Made by a program: the position numbers and the translations under genes
The notes under the pieces: model-generated
What the model was told of the DNA's origin: nothing
The model's database searches: none
What the model saw: only the letters and a program-made list of their open reading frames with translations
Source of the DNA: Clavelina lepadiformis
Taxonomy: Eukaryota; Chordata; Ascidiacea; Aplousobranchia; Clavelinidae
Assembly (NCBI RefSeq): GCF_947623445.1
Contig: NC_135248.1
Location: 10,292,977-10,356,976, forward strand
Length of the DNA: 64,000 nt
Direction: 5' to 3'
In this document: one piece after another, positions 10,388 through 21,708 of the stretch
Numbering within the stretch: the first letter of the stretch is position 1
Layout: the number at the start of each line of letters is the position of its first letter

Positions 10388-13021
10388 TCACCTATTATTT
10401 CGAAAACCCTTTCCGTTGTTTGGACCTTTTGGTTGACGTTTGATGTCTACAGAACCATTTTGACCTCTTGACTGTTTTGAATATCGCTTCAAGTTTTCAG
10501 GTCTGATAAAAAATGTTGACAATAATAGCTAGAAAAACAGGGCTAGCGCAAATACAAGTTTAGCGTATATCAAAGAACCCATAACCTAACTAAATAAATA
10601 AATTGGTTAAAGAATTTGGAAATTTTCTAGTGAATAGGTCTTTAATTGGTATCAGTTTCTAATGCCTACATTTCAAAGATAGTGACACACGTTTTATATT
10701 AGTATGTAGTTGATAAATCTGATTTTTAAGTTGTAAGGTTACCTGTTATCAACTGCTGACTGTTTTACAGTAACATCATTTGTGTGATTGGCTTCGACTC
10801 CCATGATACGCTGCCTTGCTTCGGCGTAAGCAGCCTCCCGTTGAGCTAGTGTCCGAACTGGCTGTTTGGCCTGTTGTCGACAGCGCTCCTCTTCCGCCAA
10901 ACGTTGCTCTTCTGTGCTTTTTTCAGGGCGCTTCAAGATCTTTAACTGTGGTGTGTACGCTGTTCTATTAAAGAAAGATAGACAGGGTTTATAAACGTTG
11001 TTTTGTTTTGTTGGCAAAAAGATCTGTTAAATTACTTCACTGAAACAACTTGTTTGAAAGCTAATTTATAACAAATGGTAAACATACATACATAGGAATG
11101 GGAGAAATACTTCAGAAAAAAGACATTTGACTTATTAATACATTTTGTCTCACCTATTTTGGTCTTCTTCATGAACAACGATTGGACGAGGAAGAATTTT
11201 AATGCCAGATTGTGGACTAGGATTATTGCGCTCAACTACTTGAAAACAAAACAAAATTTTTATGTTAAAGTTTTAGTAAAACGAATTTATCAAATTAATT
11301 GAGAATTCCAGTGAAAAATTTCTGTTACAAGTAGTACTTTCAAGATTACTCTGCATTCATGGCTGAAACGTCTATTCTACATATGCAAATTGCGATTTAA
11401 TATATTTTTGCTTGAATGTTTTGAAATGTCTCCTGCTGGTAACCGGCTGTATGCTACTTGTGGTAAAGACATCATAAATCGAATGAAAATAATTGAAAAA
11501 ACAGAAGTTATATAGCTACAACATGTTTTGCGTGACAGCTGTGCTGGTTCTACAGTATGATATTTCTTGGAACAAAAACAACGATTTATACTAACTTTTT
11601 TGTCATTTTAATGCAGTTTATAAAAAAAATACAATAAATACAAGCCTTATATTTACCCTTAATTTGAACTCTTTCAATTTTAGTGATTTCAATTGGTAAT
11701 AAAGCTTACCACTGCGCCATTAATAAACACGTATTTCTTTAACACAAATTTTGGTTTTCACATATATTTCTCTTTCTTGCTTTCTGGTTAGTTCACACGA
11801 AATTTGCTGGTTGCGGTATTAAAAATAATTAGCCACACACAGTGCTTTTAACAGAAAAGTTTTCGACAAAGACCAATTACCATGAAATAAACATGTATCA
11901 TATTTTTTAGAATCTAATACAGTCGAAATCGGTTAATCGCATAGTCAATTTGCCAAGCTTTTTTATGCGATTAACCGATGTATGCGATTAACCGTTGTAT
12001 GCATTTCCTACATTTTCTCCGCTATTCTCTTTTTTAAACACCGGCGCACGCATTCTTGCTCCTCCGCCGATTTTTGGAATGACACAATGCATTATGATAT
12101 GACGCAACAAGTGAGCTTCCTTCTTTTCGATTTCGACACGTGGTTTGCGCTTTGCGACCTAACAATCCTTAAATAAAAATTAGTCTTGTTGTTCTATTGT
12201 GATGTAACGATCCGTAACAATCCTTAAATGAAACGTAGTTTTGTGGTTCATAATCACTGTAGAGAAGGCCTTTTTTCGATTTTTGTTTATTGGTGAGGAT
12301 AATCTTCAGCAACTTAACACTTCATCAAAGGAAATATGCGGTTAAGTGATACAAGTCTACAAATCAATCAAGAATTCCTATTCGATTAACCGATTTATAC
12401 GATTAACCCTTATGCGATTAACCGTTGAATTTTCTTCACAAGTGAATGGGAATGGTTTGGGATTATGCAATGCTATGCGATTAACCGATGTATGCGATTA
12501 ACCGATATGCGATTAACCGATTTCGACTGTAGTGGGACGTTGGGACGTCAAAAGGAAAAAAGCAAGTAAGATTAACCGGAGCACATTTTAAAGAGGACAT
12601 TTCAAAGTTCTTTACAGTTTTATCTACATGGAATGGGTGATTGTTCTAAGTATCTCAGATCAAAGTCAATTTTCTGACCTGTGATACGACTTTCTGTAGT
12701 GTAACCTAATTTCTGGCATTTGAAAGTTTAAATTAAACTAGATGTTTGCGACATCACAAAACAGTAAAGTAAATTACCCTTCATTGCAGGTTTGCCATTG
12801 GGATCATACAAAGTTTTCAATTTCTTCGATTTGTCTTGATCATGTAGCTGTGTGCCATTTGTGAAGTTCAATTCTTGTTCAACATGTCTGTCGATATCCT
12901 GGCCAGAGATATAACAATGGTTGCAACCAGTGTGACTATATCTTTGAAATGTCTTGTCACAGAAGCTTACCCCAGAGTCAGCAAAATCTTCCCAGCTATC
13001 CCAGACACCGTCGTCTGCCAT
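10388..13021 (-). CDS. SZRD1: SUZ domain-containing protein 1
   Basis: Small SUZ / SUZ-C protein; SUZ domains are implicated in RNA binding. Exons: 13021-12971, 12898-12778, 11238-11154, 10964-10743 and 10502-10388; 197 residues (human ~152). The start WDSWEDFADSG then DIDRHVEQEL matches the family N-terminus. The SUZ domain covers about residues 92-141: QLKILKRP, then an acidic/Arg-rich stretch, then TLAQREAAYAEARQRIMG. SUZ-C is at the end (about 181-197, RQPKGPNNGKGF). Exon 3 encodes a second copy of the motif (GIKILPRP, about residues 69-76). Intron 1 is 72 nt (12899-12970), open in frame, so retention would add 24 residues. The ~1.5-kb intron 2 holds a MITE. All phases agree. Function beyond the domain is not established from sequence. 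Confidence 0.93.
11920..12529. mobile_element. pogo/Tigger-like MITE with TA target duplication
   Basis: A 610-bp non-autonomous element bounded by TA on both sides (11918-11919, 12530-12531). The terminal inverted repeats are perfect for over 20 bp and start CAGTCGAAATCGGTTAATCG. The word TATGCGATTAACCG or a close variant recurs inside both ends (about 11965, 11981, 12390, 12410, 12475, 12492, 12507). TA duplication and CAGT ends are the Tc1/mariner-pogo signature. No transposase frame. It lies in SZRD1 intron 2. Confidence 0.85.
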
Positions 13022-13490
13022 ATCTTAATTGTATCAAATAACAGTTCTGAAAGTTTTCAACTAGAACAAAGCAATTGTGAACTTTCCCTAAACTTGAACA
13101 TAAATAACCTAAATGATAAAAGCACTAAAGATGTTCACAATCTTAAAAATCTGTGTGTTCAAAGTTTTGCAATTATTAACGAAAGTACAGTACCTACACA
13201 TGTTCATATATTGTAACAGATTGTTCCTTTAGATGTTTATCAAAAAGTTTTAACATGAGCTAAGTTACTGTATATTAGACTAAATATGTGCTGGTTTACT
13301 ATCGCCACTATGCACACAACATGCACCAGGTGCATATTTAGACTATGTATATGCATCATGGAGAGTAAACTACAGTATGCGCAGTAGCATGAAATTTTAC
13401 TTGCAGTACACAGTCAGGAATCTATAATCAGTTTGGGTTGCTTAGGTGGTAAGGAACCAATGTTGCTGATTCAAAAACTTAGCATCTAAG

Positions 13491-13747
13491 GCCACGGCTC
13501 CCGAACTTTTTTGTTTCACGGCGCCCTTTTTAGTAAAAAAGATTGTGGTACCCTAAATAGCTTACTACTTTTTTTACATTGTTTGCTGGTTACTGGTATT
13601 GAGAAAAAGGTCTACGGGGCTTTAAAAAAAAAAAAATCATTAAAACAAATAGCTAAAAACAAAAAGGTTTGTCCTACAAATCCCTTGTGTTGTCTGAAAT
13701 CTCATAGTACCCTTTTGTGACCCGGCACCCCATTTGGAGAACGCTGG
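13491..13747. mobile_element. Possible hAT-like MITE
   Basis: The left end reads CCACGGCTCCCGAACTTT; the right end, inverted, reads CCAGCGTTCTCCAAATGG. The similarity is imperfect, and the internal stretches (TTTCACGGCGCC; GTGACCCGGCACCCC) are of a kind common next to hAT ends. No target duplication found. Confidence 0.4.
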
Positions 13748-15839
13748 TTGTTTTTTTATTTTCGGTTTGTGTTCGGTTTTACCGGTTATTAACATATAAA
13801 ACGAGTAAGGAATAGTTTACTGACTTTTCCAGCTTACCTTCAGACACTTGTCCCTGCAAGTTTGTTTTTTGAAAGCATCATGCAATCTAGTAGGTATATG
13901 CTGCATATATTCAATTTTTTTAGATAGTATCACACTTTTCAGAAACCCTTTTGTGACACAATATTATATATATACGAAACCATACTTACAATTTACCTAA
14001 CGACTTTGCAGTTTCAACATTAACGCAACAACCACAAGTCTGATGTTTACTATAAAGGCAAAGCAAAAATTATTAAACCACAGAATTACGTTGTTGTCAA
14101 ATAATTACCTTAGATGGCATGAAATATTTTTGGGTAAATTGGACAGCCTGCTGGATTGAAAGAAAAACTATTAACTGTACACTAAAAGTTTAAGTAATGA
14201 ATGAGGCTAAAATCATGCAAAATATGAAGCATTACAATCTACTACGCTTCAAAATATGTTCACTAATTACCCCAAATTTGTAGCTTTCCAACAATCACCC
14301 CTCTGACTACACACAAAGTTTGCCTTAATTCGCATTCTAAATGGTTTAAATTTGCAATCTAAAACATTCCTAACACTGTGCAGGCGATTGGACATTAATC
14401 GGCTATTGTAAAACAATGGATTTGTACCAAGATTATGTTATCTAAACCAGATTAAACTAGAGTTAAGAACAGACTCCAAGAAACTGTAAAAAACACTACT
14501 GATTTTAACGAAGTGAATGCACATCTCTATACACTCGTCTTCTATCGCTTTAGATCTTACATGTTACATTATTGTTACACATACTTATCTAGACATGTCA
14601 TTTTTTGCAATAATGTTGTCGAAAACATGGCACAATCTTAGAGCTATTTCAAAATCTCGTTAAACTAAAATTCCGCGTTGTTCTTCAGTAAAAGCAAAGA
14701 AATACTAGGGCATGAGGAGACGGAAAAAAATTGTACCAAAACCACTATTAAAAAAGCATATCGGTACCGATATGATACTGGTAACCCTAAGTTATAACAA
14801 CACTTCACATTTTTGCATCCCACTGCGAAAAAATAACTGGCAGAATGGTATGATCGTATGATATGAACTAAAGCCTGCCACAAACTGGACTGCAGAATAT
14901 GGCGATTTTCAGCAAGATCTTGGGTGTACCAAACAAACAAAAATGGTCAAAATTGTGTAATGAAATTTCGTCAATCCGTTTTAGCAGGCTCTTGCTGTGT
15001 AACAGCTGGTCGCTACAACCAGATAAAAACTCGACCAGTTGCTGTCAATGACTAGTACTAGACAGTACTCATACAATTATAAAAATGGTATTATAAAACA
15101 AAGGTTTACCAACAGCCTGGTACAGGAGGTGACTGTCCCTCATCATTCCATCTCTACCCACACAAAAATACAATAGTCATCGTTAATTGTAGTAATCAGC
15201 GCAAGTCAGGTGCATGGACGGAATAATTGCTCGCTTTAGGGGATACTAATTTCATCAAGCAAAAGACGCACACAATTAAAACATAATTTAAATCTCAAAC
15301 ATTGTGATTGTGATTAATGTGACTATTTTCTTATAAAATGAGAGAAAGACAATAAAGCGATTGTGAAGTCGACTTACGTAAATGTAAAAGTATAAACCTA
15401 ACTTATATATCGGCTACATATGAGGTGAGGTGGTGACACACATTAAAAGCACAAGCCAAAGCTACAATAATAAAACTAATACCAACATACTAAAACATTT
15501 GTAACAATTGTATGGAAAATTTGTATTAATTGTCAGAGATCTACGACGTGGCAAAGGTGAGAACATTGTTACTCGACAGGTGCAAATATCAGCTTTGGCC
15601 TTTCTGGCATCACAAAATCATGTCACTAGAAACGCACATACTAAGATTGCAAGTGCAGGAAGATTCCCTCTAGTTTCGTCTGGTGACAGTTATAACTTGA
15701 CCGTGGCAAGGATAAGCAAAGCGAAAAGCTTTAACAGCTCCATTTATTCAAATTAGAATTAGTTGCGGTCAGGGGCAGATACAGCCAGGGTGTTGAGATG
15801 TTGAAACACCACCCTTGGCAGTTTAGATAACTCTTGCGC

Positions 15840-15935
15840 TAGGGATGGGCCAAGCCCAATTACTCGGTCGAGTATTGGCATGTCTTTAATACTTGAACTC
15901 AATCGAGTATTGCTCATTATTCGATGATGTCACTC
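15840..15935. repeat. Possible hAT end fragment
   Basis: TAGGGATGGGC followed by ACTCGGTCGAGTATT and further GAGTA words resembles one end of hAT elements. I found no matching opposite end nearby. Confidence 0.3.
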
Positions 15936-16479
15936 ATGTTCGTTTTCGCATGTACATAGACTTCAAAAAGTTTTTAAACAACCAAGCCGATTTAATACGA
16001 GATCACTATTTCATCATTTAAGCGTCTTCAAAAACTATCAAATTTACTGTGTTTGTTTCAGTACGCTACTTTCATTCAAAGAAGTATCGTTCACACACGA
16101 GTTTGCGGCGTGTTTTTTGGCGCAATTCGACGGTTTATCGATGTTCACTTTTGTGAAAACATATAAAAGGTATCGTCATTGGTTTTGCAGGGTAGGATCA
16201 GCAACACATATTGACTTAGTTGATAGTCGAGACTACCAAATCAGTAAGCGGCACACATCACCAAGCTATCAAATGCTGGACTTACACGAAGTATTCCTGC
16301 AAACGAGTGTTTCTTCAAAACGAATTTTAGTTAATTACGCATCTAAACCGACTTACTTTTTTCTCTGTAAAATGCATATGGTTTAGCGATAAACATCATT
16401 GTTATGATGTTTATTTATTACATAATATATCACCTAAGTTGAGACATGCACCGCAATGTTTTTTAAGGTTTTTCTTCCG

Positions 16480-16610
16480 GTTATTAAAGGTGGCGGTTAG
16501 GAGAAAGGCTATGCAGGAAGTTGATTTTAGTTACATTTAAGGTTTTATTTTGAGTCAGAAATTAGGTTAATTTAAGTTAGATTTAAAAGAAACTGTAAGG
16601 AATAGCTTCG
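16480..16610 (+). repeat. Dispersed repeat, copy 1
   Basis: Shares the order AAAGTTGAT-like word, TTTAG, then several GGTTA / TTAGG words with 23455-23650 (plus) and 42690-42850 (minus). AT-rich and non-coding; family unknown. Confidence 0.4.
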
Positions 16611-18217
16611 ATCACATGACTTTTTACGGTGCAATTGTGGCAGAGAAAAACATTGGCTGTTCTTTCTTAATAAGTTAAACTTAATTTCATGCAGCTAGAA
16701 CTAATTAGTAAATTTAGTATTTAGTAAATTTAAAAAGTATTATACTGTATCTTCCTTAAGAAAATATTAACTTAAATATGTTTTGACAATATACCACATT
16801 CATAAAGAGTCAAAGCAGTAATAGTGCTTTGTGCCAATACAGTGAATAAAAGACATGTTTAGCTTGTATAGCAGCAAATTACTCTCACGTTCATGGTTTG
16901 TTGATGCCTCAGTAGAAGAATAAATATTTGACAGAATGCCAGCGTGCTGAAAAATGTTGTTTTGGTCACGATTGCCACAAATGATTAACAGACGACTAAA
17001 CTACTAAGAACCTTCTACAATTGCAGATGCTGATGTTCAACAATTTAATATAACGCCCCAGAATTTAGCACCGCTGGCTGAAGAACAGACTTAAATGCTT
17101 AATGAGAGACATTTTGGCTAATGATTGTCTAAACCTTGTCTGAAAACATCCACAAGCAAAGCTTTCAAACAACGATACCTATTTTAGTCAAATATTAAAA
17201 CAAAATACGAAATGTTTTAATAGATTCCATTTCCCTTATATATTGTGACTATATTCATACCTAATTTTAGTTACAAAACTATCGATTCCCAAATATTTCA
17301 ATAACTATGTAGCTAGTTGAATGGATGACGCAATCAGTTGAATAAGTTCCAACCAATCCGAGGTATGCTAATTTAATCTTGAATCAAGACAAATAGAGCT
17401 TTTCCCAGAAAGGTTCTTTTCCTTCAAGGCACCTTGAAAGATGGACAGCTGGATCGTTTCTTTTGCAAAGCAACGAGGAAAATGTATTAAAGAAAGTAGC
17501 CTATCCGGATTTGGGTAGAAATGGTACGTTTTACAAATATATTATTCGAGTTTAGACTTTTGTTAACTTTTTCAGGTTAATATGCTTAGGGTCACATTTA
17601 TCCATTAAAAATGTTTTACAGATTTCAACGCAAATGCAACTGATGTATAAGTTTGTTACATATCCATATAACTAGCTATCCATGTTGTAATTTTGTAAAA
17701 ACTGAGCCAACCGTACTTTCCATATGTGATTCATGTCTTTTGCAGATACCTATAGTGTGTTGCGCTTGCTTTTGTTCGTTAATTGTTAAAATACAGGGAT
17801 TATGGTATTTATTGACTGGCTTTTTTTTGCAAATAACAATAAGTCAAAATTGGTCAAAATTTGAAAATCTATATATACAGTATCTAACTTTAATAATTAA
17901 GATTTAATTGGTAATCTTAATTTTAACAGTATCATTTCAAGAGACATGTCACGAGAGACATGTTCAAGACAAATTCCTTGAACTCTTAACAACCAAAAGG
18001 TAAGAAAATAGCCTGCTGGAGCCTTTTCTTCTATTATTTGAAAAAAGCATTGAACCATCCAAATTAACAGAAAAAACGATACCAACATAATGGCAGGAAA
18101 GTGACTCCTTAGAATCCACAGGATAAGGTTGTAAATAGAAACTTTATTCTGCGTCTAAATGTAAGGATATCTATAACCAAAATGCCTGGAAAGGATTTAG
18201 AATTTAGATGTATGAGT

Positions 18218-18354
18218 CTAGTATTTATCCAGAGACGGAACACAATTAGGTGGTTCCCAGTGGCTAACTATGGGGATATTTATATCCAAAATTTCTGGAA
18301 CATTGTCAGCCACTTTTTTTCCTGTGATACAAGAGTATAGCGGGCAACCGAAGT
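18218..18354 (-). CDS. Candidate terminal exon, gene unknown
   Basis: A strong acceptor (poly-pyrimidine then CAG) is followed by an open frame of 45 codons ending in TAG. It contains FGCPLYSCITGKK, then EILDINIPIVSHWEPPNC. A preceding exon would need to end in phase 1. CPLY followed by a later HW faintly recalls dynein heavy-chain C-termini, but the ending RGVALL is absent. I could not find the preceding exon in the next 2.8 kb, so this is either an isolated exon of a gene with long introns or a relic. Confidence 0.35.
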
Positions 18355-21195
18355 CTGGAAAACAAAAAAAAATTTATTTAAATTTAAAAAGGGCAAATGT
18401 TTTTAACAAACCGAAAAATATAATATAAATTGATCCTTTGATTTTTATGTTTTGCTCTTTTTGGTTTATTAAAAAAATTTCACCAAATTTTAAAACGTTT
18501 CTGTTCACCCACTTTACTTTTGTTAAGCTAGGCTAGCAAACAATGTTTTCCAGACGATGGTCGCTAGCTTGATTCAGGTTATTCTTTTTGGTACATGTTA
18601 CACACACAAGACAAGGATAACTATGTTTTTATCTGTATGCATTCACTGTGTAAACACAATTAACATGCGTGCAGTATCTGCATTCAGCTTCTGGTCCACA
18701 TTGCCGTTTTGTACCTAGGCCTAAGTGCACACTTCCATTGCATGCACTTGAGCATTTTTGCGCACAACACTTGTCATTTTTGGTTGTTTGGCACACCCAA
18801 GATCCTGCTGAAAACGGCCATAAACTCTGCGGTACAGCAAAGACTTAAAACCCTCAGTCCAAGGATAAATATTACCGGTTACATACCATAACAAATGTCC
18901 AGAAATAGGTTAGTTACCGTAAACCAGAAATAATGGAGAGTGTGGCAGCTATATACACCCACGAGATTCACTAACGTGCACGCCGAATCGTAATAACCTC
19001 CACGTCGATTTATAAAAAGAAACACAGACTGACAGATAAGCTGGTTGTTTGAATGCCAATTTAATCTAAAAATTGAGGCTTCGGTGAACGCTAGGCTGAA
19101 ACGCCAAAATTTGCGTCTTTGCACGCACGATTTCTCCTCGAAAAGGTTCGAACTTTCCAGTCGGAAAAATCTTCAGTCCTCACTTTACCCAACCAGAAAA
19201 TAAAAAATAACTGTTGCTCTTAGAATTCAGGAATTAGATGCGTGTTCACCAAACTGTCACAAACTTCCTGAACCCCAAAATTGATCACACGCTAATCATA
19301 TATCATACAGTACCACTGTCTGACTGAATACCTGTTTGTATCAGTGTAGCCTACCAATAGTACCACCACCTATAAACCTAGCCTAGCCCATAATTCTGTA
19401 TTTCGCCTAGCTCATGTAGGCAAAAATCCGCACGCACCACAACCTTTAAACCAAGTTACTTTCGGCGGACATTTAATCCACAAGGATGCAATAGACTGAA
19501 TATATTTGGTTTATCTTCACAAATGTTTAACATCGGGACTAAAGTTTAAGAGATAACATATATAACATATTACAATTAAGTAGTAATAATTAAATTAAAA
19601 TCCATTTATAAAACTGACTAACTACAAAAGTATTTTACCACCGTTTCGAAAACGACACTTGCAGTTCAGGACAAATTCTTTGTCAAGATTTTTTCACTAT
19701 GTTTCATAGAAATCATTTGAATCGGTTCCCCAATGTCTTCATTTAATGCAAAGTATAAATGTAAAATAATAAGATAAAAATAAAAATATTAAATAAAATA
19801 GTAGTACTAGTAGCAGTTGTAGTAAAAGTAATAAATAAAATATAAATAAATAGTTAGTTATAAAAAAATATAAATAATAATAATATTTACAAAAGCATCG
19901 GTTCTTCTGTGTAAACACCAAAACAACAAGGTTGCCAACGATACCAATCTAAAAATCAAACCCCTTCGCTTTAGGGATGCAACCAAACCTGTCCATAACA
20001 TGAAAGAAATGGTAAAGAACTCATTTTATGTTCTTCATGTCACTGAAGAACGGTATTGCCGTATTGGAATATTCTTCTTTGGACTAAGGGAATTCTTTGC
20101 TCCAGTTCAAAACATTAAACATTACACAAGCTCGCAGTCCTGAGGCCAACGCTGCGAGTGATACAAACTTTACGTGGTCACGCTAGTGATACAAGTGATA
20201 CAAGTAGTTGCCTTACTTAGGCCATGTGTTTCGAAAATAGCTGGATAGTTTGTAGAAATGCAGATAAATGAGAAGATTTTGGATAAAATCTAAACAACAA
20301 GTAGGCTAAATTTTTAATGAATTTTTTCCAAGTAAACTTTCTTGCTGACTCGATTTCTATTAAACGGAATCCACACATAGATTTCAAATGAGCGAATTTT
20401 ACGTTTGTTTAGCTTTAACTAGCTTAAGTTGCCACTGAGCACTGCATAAAGTGAGAACTTTGAAAAACTGACAACCTACATGCTATGGTTGCCACCAGGC
20501 ATAATAATCATCAAATAGAAGGCACAACTGGTAAAACAGAGAACATTACTTTCTGTCGATGTTTTATTATTCCAAACACGTTAAAAGCGGAATTTAAACG
20601 CATTTTTGTTGTGGATTTCATATTGTGTTTACCGCTTATAGTTAGGCTACATTAAGTTATTCCACAAAGCTTCTTTCCTTACTTGATGTTCACAGACGTA
20701 TCATCACAACAATCTGCCACGCTTTTCAGGCGACAAATAAGTTTGTTTGTCCAAATGCCACTAGAGGCGACATACGTCAATGCAATCCACTCAGACTGCT
20801 ATCAATGCTTCCATATACACATGCTTGGACAATGAGAGTGTAACCAATTAGGTCCATCTGACCAGTCACGCTTCAACTACTGTAGAAAAAAACGACGCAC
20901 TCTGGGCACAATTTTTCAAAAGTTGTTTGCTTCCGACAAGAAAACAGTTGATTCTTATGCATTTTTGGACGCTGAATCCAAAAATGTCGGTTAAAATAGC
21001 TGATTAGCTCTAGTTTAAAAGATAAAAACTTTTTTCATTTTTGTATGTGGAACTACATTTGGCAAGCCTTGGTGCACTTCATTGAACACAACAGTAACAA
21101 TCTGCAAACAGTGTAATAATTGCATGCGTTTATATTTCAGCATAGCATATGCAACAAATAACTTAATTGTCACCTTTCAAATATAAATTTCTAAT
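18355..21195. other. Gene-poor stretch with AT-rich low complexity
   Basis: 2.8 kb without a gene I can support. 19745-19905 is A/T low complexity (AAATAA-type words). No complete repeat or RNA gene seen. Confidence 0.5.
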
Positions 21196-21625
21196 CTATT
21201 TTATCTGTTCTTCTCCTTTTGGCCTGTCGCCTACGGTTAATGGAGCATCCCTAGATATCATCCAGCAAAAGTCAGCAAGCATTGATTGATTCTGTTTTCC
21301 CTGGTACCTCTTTTCTATTGTAGATATGCATTGGTGAAATCGCTCACCATGCTTATCACTAACGTCTCCACAATTTGGTGGAAAAAAATCCAGGTGCGAG
21401 TCCAAAAAATGTATCTTCAGTGACATATTGCACCCCATGCATCTGTATGCTTTATTGAGATTGGACACCAATTCCGTGTAGTTGTCAGCTCTTTTGTTCT
21501 CCAAGAATTTTTGTGGCCAGAAACTTAAACGCTTCCCATGCAATTTTCTCATGGCCAAATAAAACTTGATCAAATTCACCGTCTTCGAGAAGGTGCCTTA
21601 TCTTTAGCGTTTGTGCCACTAGCCA
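21196..21625 (-). pseudogene. Transposon-derived protein fragment
   Basis: The open frame contains MGCNMSLKIHFLDSHLDFFP, DKHGERFHQ, STIEKRYQGK and MLADFCW. I know this block from many predicted proteins of arthropods and cnidarians, which behave as dispersed, transposon-like genes; the exact element is unknown to me. Upstream, the matching residues (EDGEFDQVLFGHEKIAW) are in a different frame, so there is a frameshift near 21510. No start or other domains remain. It directly abuts the point where DNase copy A is cut off. Confidence 0.55.
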
Positions 21626-21708
21626 GTAGTAGAAAGTTATTCAACCGAAAACGTTTTAATCCATAGTTTCTACGAATTTGAAGATAGTCGCTCCAAGCTG
21701 TTGTTCAC

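Larger units (their letters stand above)
13022..18217. other. Gene-poor stretch
   Basis: 5.2 kb upstream of SZRD1. It holds two hAT-like remnants (13491-13747, about 15840-15935) and one copy of a dispersed repeat (16480-16610). A short plus-strand frame near 17410-17521 ends in a usable GT donor but has no partner exon. Otherwise only short open frames that look like chance. The SZRD1 promoter should be near 13022-13300, but I see no named element. Confidence 0.5.

Noticed and set aside
15508..15756. 82-codon plus-strand open frame
   Set aside because: No recognisable family and no supporting splice sites.
16117..16386. 89-codon plus-strand open frame
   Set aside because: No motif that I can tie to a transposase or other protein, despite lying after a hAT-like end.
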